This document shows, piece after piece, positions 17,141 through 29,237 of a stretch of DNA of 64,000 nucleotides (positions are counted from its first letter, which is position 1; the number at the start of each line of letters is the position of its first letter). Made by a program: the position numbers and the translations under genes. Origin of the DNA: Gemmatimonadaceae bacterium (GTDB lineage Bacteria > Gemmatimonadota > Gemmatimonadetes > Gemmatimonadales > Gemmatimonadaceae). The stretch is from NCBI GenBank assembly GCA_035606695.1, contig DATNEW010000015.1:238459-302458 (forward strand). Direction: 5' to 3'. The notes under the pieces were generated by a model, which was not told where the DNA came from, made no database searches, and saw only the letters and a list, made by a program, of their open reading frames with translations.

Positions 17141-18475
17141 ATGCCCTTCGGCCGTTTTTTCGATCGCGGCGCCAAAGACTCCAAAGCGCAATCCGCGCCG
17201 CCGCCCGATGTTGACGAGACCTCTCCCGACGACGAGCAGGAGTCCGAGCCCGAATCCATTCCCGCTGAGCACGATGACGCGGACTGGCTGATGCGCGCGC
17301 GCGCCGTGCTTCCCACCGGCGCATCCACCGGCAGCAAGCGACTGGAAGCGCTCTATGGCGCGAGCGACGCGGTGGGACCGACGCACTTCGCGCAAGCCGT
17401 CGGTTGCCGAGTCACCGACGTCGACGGCAACGAGTACCTCGATTGCACCATGGCGCTCGGCTCCGTTGCACTCGGCTACGCCGAACCGAACGTCACGCGC
17501 GCCGTGGTCGATGCGATCGCCGCCGGGAACGTGTCAGGGTTGTCCAGCTGGCACGAGGTCAACGTCGCCGAGCGGCTCTGCGGCATCATTCCGTGCGCCG
17601 ACAAAGTGCAGTTTCTGAAGACGGGCGCAGAAGCGATGGCCGCCGCCGTGCGGCTCGCGCGCACGTATACCGCGCGCGATCTCGTGATCGGCAGCGGCTA
17701 TTTCGGTTGGCTCGATTGGTCGGCCGACGAGACCGCGGGTGTACCCGAGGGAACGAAGAATTCATTTCGTCGAATCCCATGGGACGACGTCGCCGCGCTC
17801 GAAGCCGCCGTCGGCGATGCCGGTTCGAACTTGGCCGCCATCGTCATCGAGCCGGTCGTCGAGCGGTTGCCGAGCGAGGCGTGGATCAAGCGCGCGCGCG
17901 ATCTGGCGACGTCCGCCGGTGCCGTGCTCATCTTCGACGAGGTCAAGACCGGCTTTCGCCTGAAGACCGGCGGCTACCAGGCGCATGTCGACGTCGTACC
18001 GGATCTCGCCGCGTTCGGCAAGGCGATGGCCAACGGGTATCCCCTCGCCGCCGTCATGGGCGATCGCGACGTCATGGATGCGGCGCGCAAAACGTGGATC
18101 TCCTCCACGCTGGCGAGCGAGGCAACGGCGCTCGCTGCGGCGTCCGCGGTGTTGAGCTGGCATGACGAAGCCGACGTCTGCGCCTCGCTGTGGACGATCG
18201 GCGCCGAGATGCGCGGCGCGTTTCGCTCGGCGTTGGAGGCGAGCGGCGTGCAGGGCATCAGCGACGACGGCATCGATCCGATGTGGTTCCTGCGCTTCGA
18301 TCGGCCAGAGCGCGAGCGGCGTTTTCTCGAGCTGGCCGCGGCGCACGGCGTGCTCCTCAAGCATGGCGCGTACAACTTCGCGGCGCTCGCGCATGATGAA
18401 GATGCAATTAGAGATCTCGAAGCCACCGTGAGCGATACGCTGGTGGCGCTCCGGGACGAGGAAGCCGAGGCGTGA
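17141..18475 (+). CDS. Class-III aminotransferase, glutamate-1-semialdehyde aminomutase-like
   Basis: This 444-aa PLP enzyme of the GSA-AM/class-III aminotransferase fold has its PLP lysine in AAFGKAMANGYPLAAVMG (K294), preceded by LIFDEVKTGFR with the cofactor-binding aspartate. VLPTGASTG at the start of the fold and QFLKTGAEAMAAAVRLAR are as in HemL-like proteins. An unusual 45-residue acidic, proline-rich N-terminal extension precedes the fold. Its coupling to two amidohydrolase-like genes argues against a dedicated heme role and for a catabolic or specialised aminotransferase. The reaction is unknown. Confidence 0.85.
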   Translation: MPFGRFFDRGAKDSKAQSAPPPDVDETSPDDEQESEPESIPAEHDDADWLMRARAVLPTGASTGSKRLEALYGASDAVGPTHFAQAVGCRVTDVDGNEYLDCTMALGSVALGYAEPNVTRAVVDAIAAGNVSGLSSWHEVNVAERLCGIIPCADKVQFLKTGAEAMAAAVRLARTYTARDLVIGSGYFGWLDWSADETAGVPEGTKNSFRRIPWDDVAALEAAVGDAGSNLAAIVIEPVVERLPSEAWIKRARDLATSAGAVLIFDEVKTGFRLKTGGYQAHVDVVPDLAAFGKAMANGYPLAAVMGDRDVMDAARKTWISSTLASEATALAAASAVLSWHDEADVCASLWTIGAEMRGAFRSALEASGVQGISDDGIDPMWFLRFDRPERERRFLELAAAHGVLLKHGAYNFAALAHDEDAIRDLEATVSDTLVALRDEEAEA

Positions 18476-19347
18476 CTGACGACGGCGCGCCGCTCCAGAG
18501 CGGGCCGCTGATCGACGCGCACGCGCACTTCTATCACGCCGGCGCGGGCCGTGCCGACTGGAGCGACGTGAACGCCGCGCGGTTTCGCGCCGGCGAGCGG
18601 ATCGGCGTCACGTATCACGTCGCGTCGGTGCTCGGGAGCTACGGCTTCTCGTCGCCGACGTACTTTCCCTCGCCGGTGGACGTCACGCGAGGGAACGACG
18701 CGATGCTCGCGCTGTGCGCGCAGGAACCCGAACGCGTGCGGATGTTCACGACCGTGAATCCAAACGATACTGAACACGCGTTGCGCGAGATCGAACGCTG
18801 CGGCGCACGCGGCGCGATCGGCATCAAACTGCTGGCAAGCCGCCGCGCCGACGATCCGCTGCTCGATCCCATCGCCGCCATCGCGGCGGAGAAGGGCATG
18901 CCGGTGCTGCATCACATCTGGCAGCATCGCCGCCGCGAATGGCCGTCGCAGGAGATCTCGGACGGCGCCGATCTCGCGCGACTCGCGGCGCGTCATCCGC
19001 GCGCGACATTCATTCTCGCCCACATCGGCGGCGGCGGCGATTACATGCACACGTTTCCGGCCGTGGTCGACTGTCCGAACATCTTGCCGGATCTCTCGGG
19101 AAGCGGCGTCGATCGCGGCATGCTCGACGCCGCGGTCGACGCACTCGGCGCGCGGCGATTGTTGTGGGGCTGCGATCTCACGATGTGCACGGGCCTCGCA
19201 AAGCTCCGCGCCCTCGAGGTGATCGGCCTGACCGACGACGACCTCGAGGACATCCGCTGGCGCAACGCCGCTCGAATTTTTCCGGACGGCAGCTTTCCGC
19301 GCTGTTCGCCCATACGCCTCGACGCCTCGACGCCTCGACGCCCGTGA
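18472..19347 (+). CDS. Amidohydrolase, TIM-barrel metal-dependent hydrolase (amidohydrolase 2 type)
   Basis: This 291-aa hydrolase is of the ACMSD/uronate-isomerase-related Amidohydro_2 family. Metal ligands are visible: LIDAHAHFYH (HxH) near residue 15, VLHHIWQH, FILAHIGGGG and LLWGCDLTMC with the final aspartate. It starts with GTG overlapping the aminotransferase stop (GTGA), so the two are translationally coupled. The last 11 residues (around RLDASTPRRP) are encoded by the octamer repeat at 19314-19343 and look like a repeat-derived tail. The substrate is unknown. Confidence 0.82.
   Translation: MTDDGAPLQSGPLIDAHAHFYHAGAGRADWSDVNAARFRAGERIGVTYHVASVLGSYGFSSPTYFPSPVDVTRGNDAMLALCAQEPERVRMFTTVNPNDTEHALREIERCGARGAIGIKLLASRRADDPLLDPIAAIAAEKGMPVLHHIWQHRRREWPSQEISDGADLARLAARHPRATFILAHIGGGGDYMHTFPAVVDCPNILPDLSGSGVDRGMLDAAVDALGARRLLWGCDLTMCTGLAKLRALEVIGLTDDDLEDIRWRNAARIFPDGSFPRCSPIRLDASTPRRP
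19314..19343. repeat. Octamer tandem repeat inside a coding 3' end
   Basis: About three and a half copies of ACGCCTCG (equivalently TCGACGCC) occupy the last codons of the amidohydrolase and stop 1 nt before the next gene's GTG. It is the same octamer as the array at 1-48. Confidence 0.85.
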
Positions 19348-20147
19348 CAACAGACGTCAACGCGCTCATCGGCCCGTACCCCTTCCGGTACGTACCGCAC
19401 CCCGATCCGGACGTTCTCATTCGCGTTCTGGATCGTGAACAGATCGACCGAGCGTGGGTCGGGCATCTTCCGTCGGCGTTCTATCGCGATCCGACGCAGG
19501 GCAACGCCGAGTTGTACCGCGCGCTCGAGCGCTTCCCCGACCGTCTTCAGCCGGTCCCGACGATTCGCCCCGACTGGCCTCGCTGGCGCGACGAACTGCG
19601 GCGTGCGGCGAGCGCGAATTCGCCGGCGGTGCGCGCGTATCCGCCGCAGTGGGGGATGGGCCCCCACGACGCGGGTATGCGAGAATTGGCAATCGCTGCC
19701 GGCGAGCACAGAATGGCGCTGCTGCTGACCGTGCGCTTCGAGGATCTCCGGCAACGTCACCCCATGGATTCCGCGGGCGACCTGAGTGCCGCGTCGATTC
19801 GCTCGCTCGCCCGCGCCGGCGAACGCGTTCGCCTCGTTGTCACGGCGGCAGGGCGCGAGATGATCGAGGAAGTGCACTGGGGGCTCACGGCGGAAGAGCA
19901 GCGCCGGGTGTACTGGGACATCTCGTGGGTCTGGGGGCCGCCGGAGGATCATCTCGCGAAGTTGTTTCGGATGATCGGGTCGGAGCGATTCGTGTTCGGC
20001 ACGCAGTGGCCGTTGCGGTTGACGCAAACGCCGCGGGCGAATCTGGATTTGCTGCCGGATGATGTTCGCGGTTCGCGACTTGCGGGGGCCGAAGCCGTTT
20101 GTGATGCGGGAGCGAGCGCGGTACGAAAGACGGTTACTTCGCGCTGA
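19344..20147 (+). CDS. Amidohydrolase-like protein lacking metal ligands
   Basis: This 267-aa protein is related in length and secondary-structure pattern to the preceding TIM-barrel hydrolase. Where the HxH motif should be it reads ALIGPYPFRYVPHP, and the C-terminal GxD strand is FGTQWPLR. Both metal-binding elements are therefore missing, and it is probably a non-catalytic partner or has changed chemistry. The GTG start overlaps the upstream stop (GTGA), giving a coupled three-gene operon with the aminotransferase. The repeat-bearing junction between the two hydrolases suggests slippage or duplication. The family call is moderate. Confidence 0.65.
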   Translation: MTTDVNALIGPYPFRYVPHPDPDVLIRVLDREQIDRAWVGHLPSAFYRDPTQGNAELYRALERFPDRLQPVPTIRPDWPRWRDELRRAASANSPAVRAYPPQWGMGPHDAGMRELAIAAGEHRMALLLTVRFEDLRQRHPMDSAGDLSAASIRSLARAGERVRLVVTAAGREMIEEVHWGLTAEEQRRVYWDISWVWGPPEDHLAKLFRMIGSERFVFGTQWPLRLTQTPRANLDLLPDDVRGSRLAGAEAVCDAGASAVRKTVTSR

Positions 20148-20280
20148 TGCCCGGGCGAGGCCGATTAGGATTACACACGTCTCTGCAACGAGTTGCTGGA
20201 CCGGGATCATGTGGTTGGCGCAGTGGTGCTCACTTGCGTGAGCCATCTGGTCCCATCAGATTTCCCGGCCAGTCCGGGGG

Positions 20281-20300
20281 CTTGTGAATTTGTTCACAAG
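20281..20300. promoter_or_regulatory. CRP/FNR-family operator upstream of the act operon
   Basis: The 20-bp perfect palindrome CTTGTGAATTTGTTCACAAG contains TGTGA-N6-TCACA, the exact consensus half-sites of CRP-type regulators. A weak -10 candidate, TACCAT, lies at 20319-20324. It would put the transcription start near 20331 and the palindrome centre about 41 bp upstream, the class-II activator position. The actA ATG is at 20345. The palindrome is seen directly, while the regulator and its role are inferred. The stretch 20148-20280 holds nothing else I can name. Confidence 0.65.
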
Positions 20301-20344
20301 GCACGCTCTGGCTTGTCGTACCATCAAAAATTCACCCCATCGCG

Positions 20345-21040
20345 ATGACCAAGCGAAGGAAGTGGACCGCCATCCCGGGACTCTTCGTCCTGGCGATCGG
20401 CGCCGTCATGCTCTCGGCATATAGCGGCGCCTCCTCTTCGCAACACAACTCGCCCGTTCAGCCGATCAACTTCCCGCACCCCATTCACGTGCAGAAGCTC
20501 GGCATGAACTGTCTCTACTGTCACTTCTCGGCCAACAAGTCGATGGACCCGGGCCTCCCCGCGCTCTCGACCTGCATGGGGTGCCACAACCTCGTCGGCC
20601 CGCAGCGTCCCGCGTCGGACATCGGTCCCGCGCGCACGAGCGCCGAGATTCAGAAGCTGTACAAGTTCGCGAATACGGCGGGGGTCGCCGCGGGCATGGG
20701 GTCGGCCGGTCCGCCGAAGCCCATTCCGTGGGTGCGTATTCACAAGCTGCCCGAGTACGTCCACTTCCCGCACACGCGCCACATCAACGCCGGCGTCACC
20801 TGCCAGACGTGCCACGGCCAAATCCAGAAGATGGACCGCGTGGAGCAGTACGCGAGCCTCAACATGGGCTGGTGTGTGAGCTGTCACGTGAACGGCTACG
20901 TCCCCAAGGAAGGCCAGGACGCCGCGGGGTACACGCCGCAGCAGGTCGCGCAGGGGCAGGGTAACGCGCTCGCCGCCACCGCCGCCGCTTCGACGGAACG
21001 CAAGAAGGCGCGGTATGACTGCGCCAACTGCCATTATTAA
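20345..21040 (+). CDS. actA: Alternative complex III subunit ActA, pentaheme cytochrome c
   Basis: This 231-aa periplasmic multiheme subunit of the quinol:electron-acceptor oxidoreductase ACIII has five CXXCH sites: CLYCH (56), CMGCH (77), CQTCH (153), CVSCH (177) and CANCH (226). The last heme site sits at the extreme C-terminus, followed only by Tyr. An N-terminal hydrophobic segment (residues 10-28) anchors or exports it. Distal His ligands are likely in the FPHPIH and FPHTRH motifs. It heads the act operon, 1 bp before actB. Confidence 0.93.
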   Translation: MTKRRKWTAIPGLFVLAIGAVMLSAYSGASSSQHNSPVQPINFPHPIHVQKLGMNCLYCHFSANKSMDPGLPALSTCMGCHNLVGPQRPASDIGPARTSAEIQKLYKFANTAGVAAGMGSAGPPKPIPWVRIHKLPEYVHFPHTRHINAGVTCQTCHGQIQKMDRVEQYASLNMGWCVSCHVNGYVPKEGQDAAGYTPQQVAQGQGNALAATAAASTERKKARYDCANCHY

Positions 21041-21041
21041 T

Positions 21042-24218
<3,177 letters not shown>

Positions 24219-24230
24219 GGAGGCGCGATT

Positions 24231-25694
<1,464 letters not shown>

Positions 25695-25708
25695 GGGAGG
25701 AGACACGG

Positions 25709-26209
25709 ATGCAAGGCGTTCTTGGCGCATTCCGCGAGCTCGACTCGACGTTATACGCGATCGAAGAGCTGAAGAAAGCGAAGCTCGGCGACATCACGGT
25801 GTTCACGCCGACGCCCAGGCACGAGCTCGAGCACGCAATGGATCGCGGCCCGAGCAGGGTGCGGATCTACACGCTGATTTTCGGACTCGCCGGCGTCACG
25901 TTCGGCTACTGGATTCCGGTGTGGATCTCGGACTACTGGCCGCTCGTCGTCGGCGGCAAGGCCATCGCGACGTGGGTGCCGTTCACGATCCTCGGCTTCG
26001 AGGTCATGGTGCTCGTCGGCGGTCTCGCGACGGTGTTCGCCATGTTCGCGCTCGCGCACATTCCACGACTCACCACGACCGTGGGCTACGATCCGCGCTT
26101 CTCGAGCGGTCACTTCGGCATCTGGGTCGAAGCGTCGCCCGATCAAGCCGCGACGGCGGAGAGCATTCTGAAAAAGCACGGAGCGGCGGAGGTGCGGCGT
26201 GAGCGATAG
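25709..26209 (+). CDS. actD: Alternative complex III subunit ActD (DUF3341)
   Basis: This 166-aa membrane subunit has two helices (about residues 58-80 and 95-118) flanked by soluble termini. The N-terminal VLGAFRELDSTLYAIEELKK and the loop FSSGHFGIWVEA are typical of ActD/DUF3341 proteins. It is a structural subunit and binds no cofactor. GGGAGGAG upstream of ATG 25709 is a good ribosome-binding site. The 3' end overlaps actE by 11 nt. Confidence 0.92.
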   Translation: MQGVLGAFRELDSTLYAIEELKKAKLGDITVFTPTPRHELEHAMDRGPSRVRIYTLIFGLAGVTFGYWIPVWISDYWPLVVGGKAIATWVPFTILGFEVMVLVGGLATVFAMFALAHIPRLTTTVGYDPRFSSGHFGIWVEASPDQAATAESILKKHGAAEVRRER

Positions 26210-27074
26210 GCGCGCGGTGTCATTCCGAGCGAAGCGAGGAATCTCGCGTCCCGAACGAGCGCTCTATCCCTCAGCTAGATCCCTCGTCGCTGCGTTCCTC
26301 GGGATGACGATGGCCGGCTGCTCGTGGTTCACGGATTTCAAACAACAGCCGAAGATCGATCCGTGGGAGACGCCGAACGACACGATCGCGTTCCGCGGCA
26401 ATCCGCAGTTGTCTGTGCCGACCACGGGCAGTGCGGCGCCGGGATTCATCTACGATCGCACGCCGATGCCGCAGACGATCGCGACGATGGCCTCGATTCC
26501 GAATCCCACGCCGGCCGACTCGGCGTCGATCGAGCGCGGGCGCGTGAACTTCCAGATCAACTGCGCCGTCTGTCATGGGCCGCTCGGCATGGGTAACGGC
26601 CCAGCGACGAAATACGGGATGGCGGGCATCGCGATCGGCGCGGGTTCCAAGGCCGCGAACGAATACACCGACGGATACATCTTCGGCATGATTCGCAACG
26701 GCCGCGGGTTGATGCCGCCCTACAACCGCATCGAAGAAGCGGATCGCTGGGACATCATCAACTATCTGCGCACCATTCAGGGCAAGAACACGGCGTTCGC
26801 CGCGGATACGTCGCACTGTCGTCCGGGTGAGACGGGATTGTGCGTGCCCGGTGCAACGACCATGGGTCCGACGCGTCCGTCGCCGTACTATCATGCGATG
26901 AGCGTGAGTGGAGCGGTGAACGCCGCGTCCGCGATTCCGTCGGCTGTGCCGCCGGCGCCGTCCGCCGCCGACACGGCGGGGAAGGGGAATAAAGCCGCCG
27001 CGGATACGACCGGAAAGAAGTCCGCCACCGACACGACGAAGAATACGACGAAGAAGCCGGAGCAACGTCCGTGA
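26199..27074 (+). CDS. actE: Alternative complex III subunit ActE, monoheme cytochrome c lipoprotein
   Basis: This 291-aa periplasmic cytochrome c has one heme site CAVCH followed by GPLGMGNGPA, with the probable methionine ligand in GLMPPYNRI. GTG 26199 has GGAGG 6 nt upstream. The N-terminus is unusual. Codons 7 to 37 coincide with a dispersed inverted-repeat element (26219-26308), whose 3' end encodes the hydrophobic core (RSLVAAFLGMT) of a lipoprotein signal with lipobox MAGC (C41). A low-complexity Thr/Lys/Ala tail of about 45 residues ends the protein. It may shuttle electrons from ActA/B to the terminal oxidase. Confidence 0.88.
   Translation: MSDRRAVSFRAKRGISRPERALYPSARSLVAAFLGMTMAGCSWFTDFKQQPKIDPWETPNDTIAFRGNPQLSVPTTGSAAPGFIYDRTPMPQTIATMASIPNPTPADSASIERGRVNFQINCAVCHGPLGMGNGPATKYGMAGIAIGAGSKAANEYTDGYIFGMIRNGRGLMPPYNRIEEADRWDIINYLRTIQGKNTAFAADTSHCRPGETGLCVPGATTMGPTRPSPYYHAMSVSGAVNAASAIPSAVPPAPSAADTAGKGNKAAADTTGKKSATDTTKNTTKKPEQRP
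26219..26308. repeat. Dispersed inverted-repeat element (copy 2), inside actE
   Basis: The element runs from GTCATTCCGAGCGAAGCGAGG to GCGTTCCTCGGGATGAC (first 19 and last 17 bases shown by motif only), with inverted-repeat ends. Its frame is open and is read through as residues 7-37 of ActE. It follows the actD stop codon by 9 bp. Confidence 0.85.
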
Positions 27075-28399
27075 GCCTGCATCCTCCGCGCGTGTACACG
27101 CCGAACGAAGTCGTTGCGGCGTCGAATCGCGAAATTCCCAAGTCGCTGACGACGACCATGCTCGCGCTGTTCGGCATCGGCGCGTTGATCTTCATCATCG
27201 GCTTGTTCGTCGCGCCCGATCGTGTGTGGCGCGCGTTCCACGCCAACTGGCTGTTCTTCACCGCGTTGTCGAGCGGTGGTGTCACGTTCGTCGCCGTGCA
27301 GCGCATCACGACCGCACGTTGGTCGCGCGGCGTCATTCGCTTCATGGAAGCGTATGTCGCGTTCCTGCCGGTCGCGCTCGTGTTCTTCTTGCTGACGCTG
27401 ATCTTCGGCCGGAACTACGTGTTCCCGTGGACGCACGAGGCGTATCCCTCGCCTGAGAAGGCGCAGTACTTCAACGGGACCTTCCTCGCGATTCGCGACA
27501 TCGTCGTGCTGTTGTTGATGAACTTGCTCGGCCTCTGGTACGTCTACACGTCGCTGCGTCTGGACGCGGGCCGGTTGCCGGAGTGGGGCGCGACGTGGGC
27601 GGCGGGCTGGCGCGCGCGCATGCGCAACGGCTTCGGCGAGGAACGCCGCGAGCTGCACTCGACGCATTCGCTGCAGGGCAAGCTCTCGGTCTTCCAGGTG
27701 CTGCTGTTCGGCTTCGGCTGGTCGGTGTTGGCGTGGGACCTGTCGATGGGTCTCTCGCTCCATTTCCAGAGCACGCTGTACAGCTGGTGGTTCTTCATGG
27801 GCGGCTGGCTGTGCGCGCTCATGCTGTTCGCCGTCCTCGTGGGCGCCTGGAACTCATTCCTCGGTACCGCGGACGGCATCATCACCGAGACGCATTTCCA
27901 CGACATCGGAAAGCTCTGCTTCGCGTTCACCGCGTTCTGGGGCTATCTCACGTTTGGGCAGTACCTGGTGATCTGGTACGGCAACATGGGCGAGGAGACG
28001 CACTTCATGCGGCTTCGGCTCATCTCGCCGTGGAAGTGGGTGACGGTGGCGTCGGTCATTCTCGTGTTTTTCGCGCCGTTCTTCGGATTGCTGTCGCGCC
28101 ACACGAAGGTCACGCGGTCGTGGATGAACCTCTTCGCCGTGTCGAGCCTCGTCGGCATGTGGCTGATGCGGTACATCGAGGTGTATCCGTCGGGCTACGG
28201 CGTGATTCCGTCGCTGCCGTTCAGCCTCTGGGAGCTCGGCGTGCTGGCGCTCTACGCCGGCGCATGGGGATTCTGTTATATCAGTTTCATGAATGCCTTC
28301 CCGCGAATGCGGGTGACGTTGTTGACGTCGCCGTATCGCGATGAAGTGCAGGTGCCGGTGAATCCCGACACGATGGAGCCGTTGCCGGCGCACGAGTAG
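27071..28399 (+). CDS. actF: Alternative complex III subunit ActF, NrfD-like
   Basis: This 442-aa polytopic membrane protein with about ten helices is the second quinol-site candidate subunit of ACIII (ActC paralogue). Recognisable segments include SVLAWDLSMGLSLHFQSTLY, FHDIGKLCFAFTAFWGY and QYLVIWYGNMGEET. The GTG at 27071 overlaps the actE stop (GTGA), indicating coupled translation. It is the last gene of the operon. No actG and no heme-copper oxidase gene follow, and a repeat element begins 17 bp downstream. Confidence 0.92.
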   Translation: MSLHPPRVYTPNEVVAASNREIPKSLTTTMLALFGIGALIFIIGLFVAPDRVWRAFHANWLFFTALSSGGVTFVAVQRITTARWSRGVIRFMEAYVAFLPVALVFFLLTLIFGRNYVFPWTHEAYPSPEKAQYFNGTFLAIRDIVVLLLMNLLGLWYVYTSLRLDAGRLPEWGATWAAGWRARMRNGFGEERRELHSTHSLQGKLSVFQVLLFGFGWSVLAWDLSMGLSLHFQSTLYSWWFFMGGWLCALMLFAVLVGAWNSFLGTADGIITETHFHDIGKLCFAFTAFWGYLTFGQYLVIWYGNMGEETHFMRLRLISPWKWVTVASVILVFFAPFFGLLSRHTKVTRSWMNLFAVSSLVGMWLMRYIEVYPSGYGVIPSLPFSLWELGVLALYAGAWGFCYISFMNAFPRMRVTLLTSPYRDEVQVPVNPDTMEPLPAHE

Positions 28400-28415
28400 C
28401 GCGGGAAGCCGTCAT

Positions 28416-28514
28416 GTCATCCCGAGCAACGCGAGGGATCTAGCGTCACGGCAGAGGGCTGTGCTCTCTATCGCGATGTTGGATCCCTCGGTCGCTTCGC
28501 TTCCTCGGGATGAC
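28416..28514. repeat. Dispersed inverted-repeat element (copy 3)
   Basis: The element starts GTCATCCCGAGCAACGCGAG and ends CTTCCTCGGGATGAC. It lies between the convergent actF and thioredoxin genes and could fold into a long hairpin acting as a shared terminator. Confidence 0.85.
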
Positions 28515-28519
28515 GGCCG

Positions 28520-28984
28520 CTACGCCTTCGCCAACAACTGCTCCAACGCGGCCTTCGGCACGGCCCCCGTCTGGCGTGCGACCTCGCGGCCGCCGCTGAA
28601 CACGATCACCGTCGGAATGCCGCGAATGTTGAATCCGCCGGCGGTCCGCTGCGCGAGATCGGTGTTCAACTTCGCGATCAGCGCGACACCTTGTTTCTCG
28701 CGCGCGAGCTCGTCGACGAACGGCGCCATCATCTTGCACGGCCCGCACCAGTCGGCGTAGAAGTCGACCAGCACCGGAACGTCGGTGCCTGCGATCGTTT
28801 TGGCGAACGTGTCGTCGTCCACGTGCACGGGCCGGTCGAGCAGCATCGGCTTCGCGCACTTGCCGCACTTCGGCCGGTCGGCGGCGCGCGCCGCGTCGAC
28901 CCGATTCCAGGTGGAGCAGAATTGGCAGCGGAGGGTCAGGTGTCGCGTCGCGGCGGCGGTGGCGGCGGTGTCAGGTGTTGTCAC
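28520..28984 (-). CDS. trxC: Thioredoxin 2 with N-terminal zinc ribbon
   Basis: This 154-aa thioredoxin has the active site WCGPC in DFYADWCGPCKMM. The N-terminal extension carries two CXXC pairs (CQFC and CGKC), the zinc-binding ribbon of TrxC-type thioredoxins, which respond to oxidative stress. The cis-proline loop is GIPTVIVF. GTG 28984 is chosen because GGAGAGG lies about 7 nt upstream. A GTG at 29005 lacks a ribosome-binding site. It converges with the act operon across a repeat element. Confidence 0.92.
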   Translation of the reverse strand: MTTPDTAATAAATRHLTLRCQFCSTWNRVDAARAADRPKCGKCAKPMLLDRPVHVDDDTFAKTIAGTDVPVLVDFYADWCGPCKMMAPFVDELAREKQGVALIAKLNTDLAQRTAGGFNIRGIPTVIVFSGGREVARQTGAVPKAALEQLLAKA

Positions 28985-29108
28985 GGGCGTCCTCTCGGAG
29001 TGCACGTCGTGGTACGGCGCGGTTCGTCACGGAACCGCTATCCGTGAGTTCACAAGCCGTTCCAGTGTGGCGTGCCCTTCGATAAATTCCAAGCCTCAGG
29101 TGATTGAG

Positions 29109-29181
29109 GGGGCGTTAGCTCAGCTGGGAGAGCGCCTGGTTTGCAACCAGGAGGTCATCGGTTCGATCCCGATACGCTCCA
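29109..29181 (+). tRNA. tRNA-Ala (anticodon UGC)
   Basis: This is a 73-nt cloverleaf. The acceptor GGGGCGT pairs with ACGCTCC (one G-U), D-arm AGCTCAGCTGGGAGAGC, anticodon stem CCTGG/CCAGG with loop TTTGCAA, and T-arm ATCGG-TTCGATC-CCGAT. The discriminator is A and CCA is not encoded. It is a stand-alone gene here, not inside an rRNA operon. Confidence 0.97.
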
Positions 29182-29200
29182 TGCCCCGTTCAACGGCTCG

Positions 29201-29237
29201 ACAACGGCCAGCCTTCATCGCGAAGGCTGGCCGTTGT
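29201..29237. terminator. Strong hairpin between tRNA-Ala and the rhamnosidase 3' end
   Basis: A perfect 16-bp inverted repeat (29201-29216 with 29222-29237) has a 5-nt loop ATCGC. It starts 19 nt after the tRNA and overlaps the last codons of the convergent GH78-like gene. No T-run follows, so it may terminate or protect 3' ends on either strand. Confidence 0.7.

Noticed and set aside
29201..29237. Hairpin next to tRNA-Ala considered as an integration attachment site
   Set aside because: It does not duplicate the tRNA 3' end, and no integrase or second copy is present. A hairpin terminator is the simpler reading.
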